From an uncultured Intrasporangium sp. (GTDB taxonomy: Bacteria > Actinomycetota > Actinomycetes > Actinomycetales > Dermatophilaceae), in the NCBI GenBank assembly GCA_937873285.1, contig CALMNV010000121.1, positions 1 to 5,586 on the forward strand: DNA of 5,586 nucleotides, written 5' to 3'. The notes beneath the pieces are model-generated. The model had not been told where the DNA came from and searched no databases. It saw only the letters and a program-made list of their open reading frames with translations. The stretch's first letter is position 1; every line of letters begins with the position of its first letter. Positions 5,153-5,586 of this stretch are shown in pieces. Position numbers and translations under genes: made by a program.

Positions 5153-5586
5153 GTGAGGTTCTCTGACGAAGCCGTCCTCCGGTTGATCGTCGCCGTCGCC
5201 CTCGGGGCGGTCATCGGCGCCGAGCGCGAGACGAGCGAGCAACCGGCCGGGCTGCGCACGCACATCGCCGTCGCCGTCGGCGCCTGCCTGTTCGGCGTCA
5301 TCTCCACCCTCGGTTTCGAGGAGTTCGACGTCGCGCGCTCGCGCACGAACGTGCAGGTCGACGTGACGCGCGTCGCGTCGCAGGTCGTCGTCGGGATCGG
5401 CTTCCTCGGCGCCGGCATCATCTTCCGGCAGGGCACGATCGTCCGGAACCTGACGACGGCCGCATCGCTGTGGGTCACCGCCGCCATCGGGCTCACGTGC
5501 GGCGTCGGTGACCTCGGCACGGCGGCGGTGGCGACCGGGATCATGCTCGTGGCGCTCGTGGCCCTGCTGCCCCTGCGCAACTGGTT
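5153..5586 (+). CDS. MgtC/SapB family membrane protein (partial, 3' end outside window)
   Basis: 144 codons are visible from the GTG at 5153. The family signature is clear: an N-terminal helix LRLIVAVALGAVIGAERE (9-26), then PAGLRTH (31-37), a helix to about 53, VASQVVVGIGFLGAGIIF (74-91) and LTTAASLWVTAAIGL (100-114), with further hydrophobic segments up to the edge; about five helices in all. MgtC/SapB proteins sit in the cytoplasmic membrane. Pathogen MgtC is tied to growth at low magnesium and to modulation of the F-type ATPase; the role of family members in free-living actinobacteria is not established. The GTG start is chosen because conserved sequence begins right after it, and the in-frame TAA of the preceding GerMN fragment (5141-5143) excludes anything more than three codons longer. 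The Shine-Dalgarno match is poor, so it may be translated by coupling to the upstream gene. The C-terminal soluble domain of longer members cannot be judged. Confidence 0.9.
   Translation, partial: MRFSDEAVLRLIVAVALGAVIGAERETSEQPAGLRTHIAVAVGACLFGVISTLGFEEFDVARSRTNVQVDVTRVASQVVVGIGFLGAGIIFRQGTIVRNLTTAASLWVTAAIGLTCGVGDLGTAAVATGIMLVALVALLPLRNW

Noticed and set aside
4964..5263. Minus-strand extension of the FtsK frame to 5263
   Set aside because: It shows no FtsK similarity there and is antisense to the GerMN end and the MgtC start, which have clear motifs and better third-position G/C.
5113..5580. 155-codon minus-strand frame at the right end
   Set aside because: It lies opposite the MgtC gene, and its Thr/Ser/Arg-rich translation is typical of an antisense shadow.

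Overview
This is chromosomal DNA of very high G+C content (by eye above 70%; not computed). Codon third positions are almost all G or C, and the proteins (a DUF3105 membrane protein, an EccC-like FtsK/SpoIIIE ATPase, a GerMN C-terminus, an MgtC/SapB protein) point to an actinobacterium, probably an actinomycete. I cannot name the genus. No rRNA, tRNA, CRISPR array, transposase or phage gene is visible.

Layout from left to right. (1) The end of a membrane protein on the + strand, possibly of the UPF0104 / lysylphosphatidylglycerol-synthase-like family, stops at 194. (2) A short convergent gap holds a possible two-stem hairpin (190-241) and a 17-bp tandem repeat (three perfect and two degenerate copies, 234-318) that runs into the end of the next gene. 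(3) A DUF3105 membrane-anchored protein is on the minus strand (305-1048). (4) A 98-bp divergent gap follows. (5) A + strand AlkA-type HhH-GPD DNA glycosylase occupies 1147-2076. (6) A 348-bp gap contains five copies of a 43-bp repeat (2108-2323) in which two subtypes strictly alternate (A-B-A-B-A). (7) A + strand hemerythrin/HHE protein (2425-3006) has a clear Shine-Dalgarno sequence. (8) Convergent to it is the C-terminal two-ATPase-domain part of an FtsK/SpoIIIE (EccC-like) protein on the minus strand (3062 to about 4963). (9) The last ~60 codons of a GerMN-domain (sporulation/germination-type) protein lie on the + strand (about 4964-5143). (10) The N-terminal 144 residues of an MgtC/SapB membrane protein start at 5153 and run off the window.

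The genes do not form one pathway: strands alternate and only the GerMN fragment and mgtC-like gene sit close enough to be co-transcribed. Two things deserve attention. The first is the alternating 43-bp repeat array, with a dyad-symmetric site about every four helical turns. The second is a sharp junction near 4960 where two divergently oriented genes, FtsK and GerMN, each lose their 5' part at the same point. That is what one deletion, an inversion end point or an assembly chimera would leave. I see no convincing new multi-gene defence or metabolic system.
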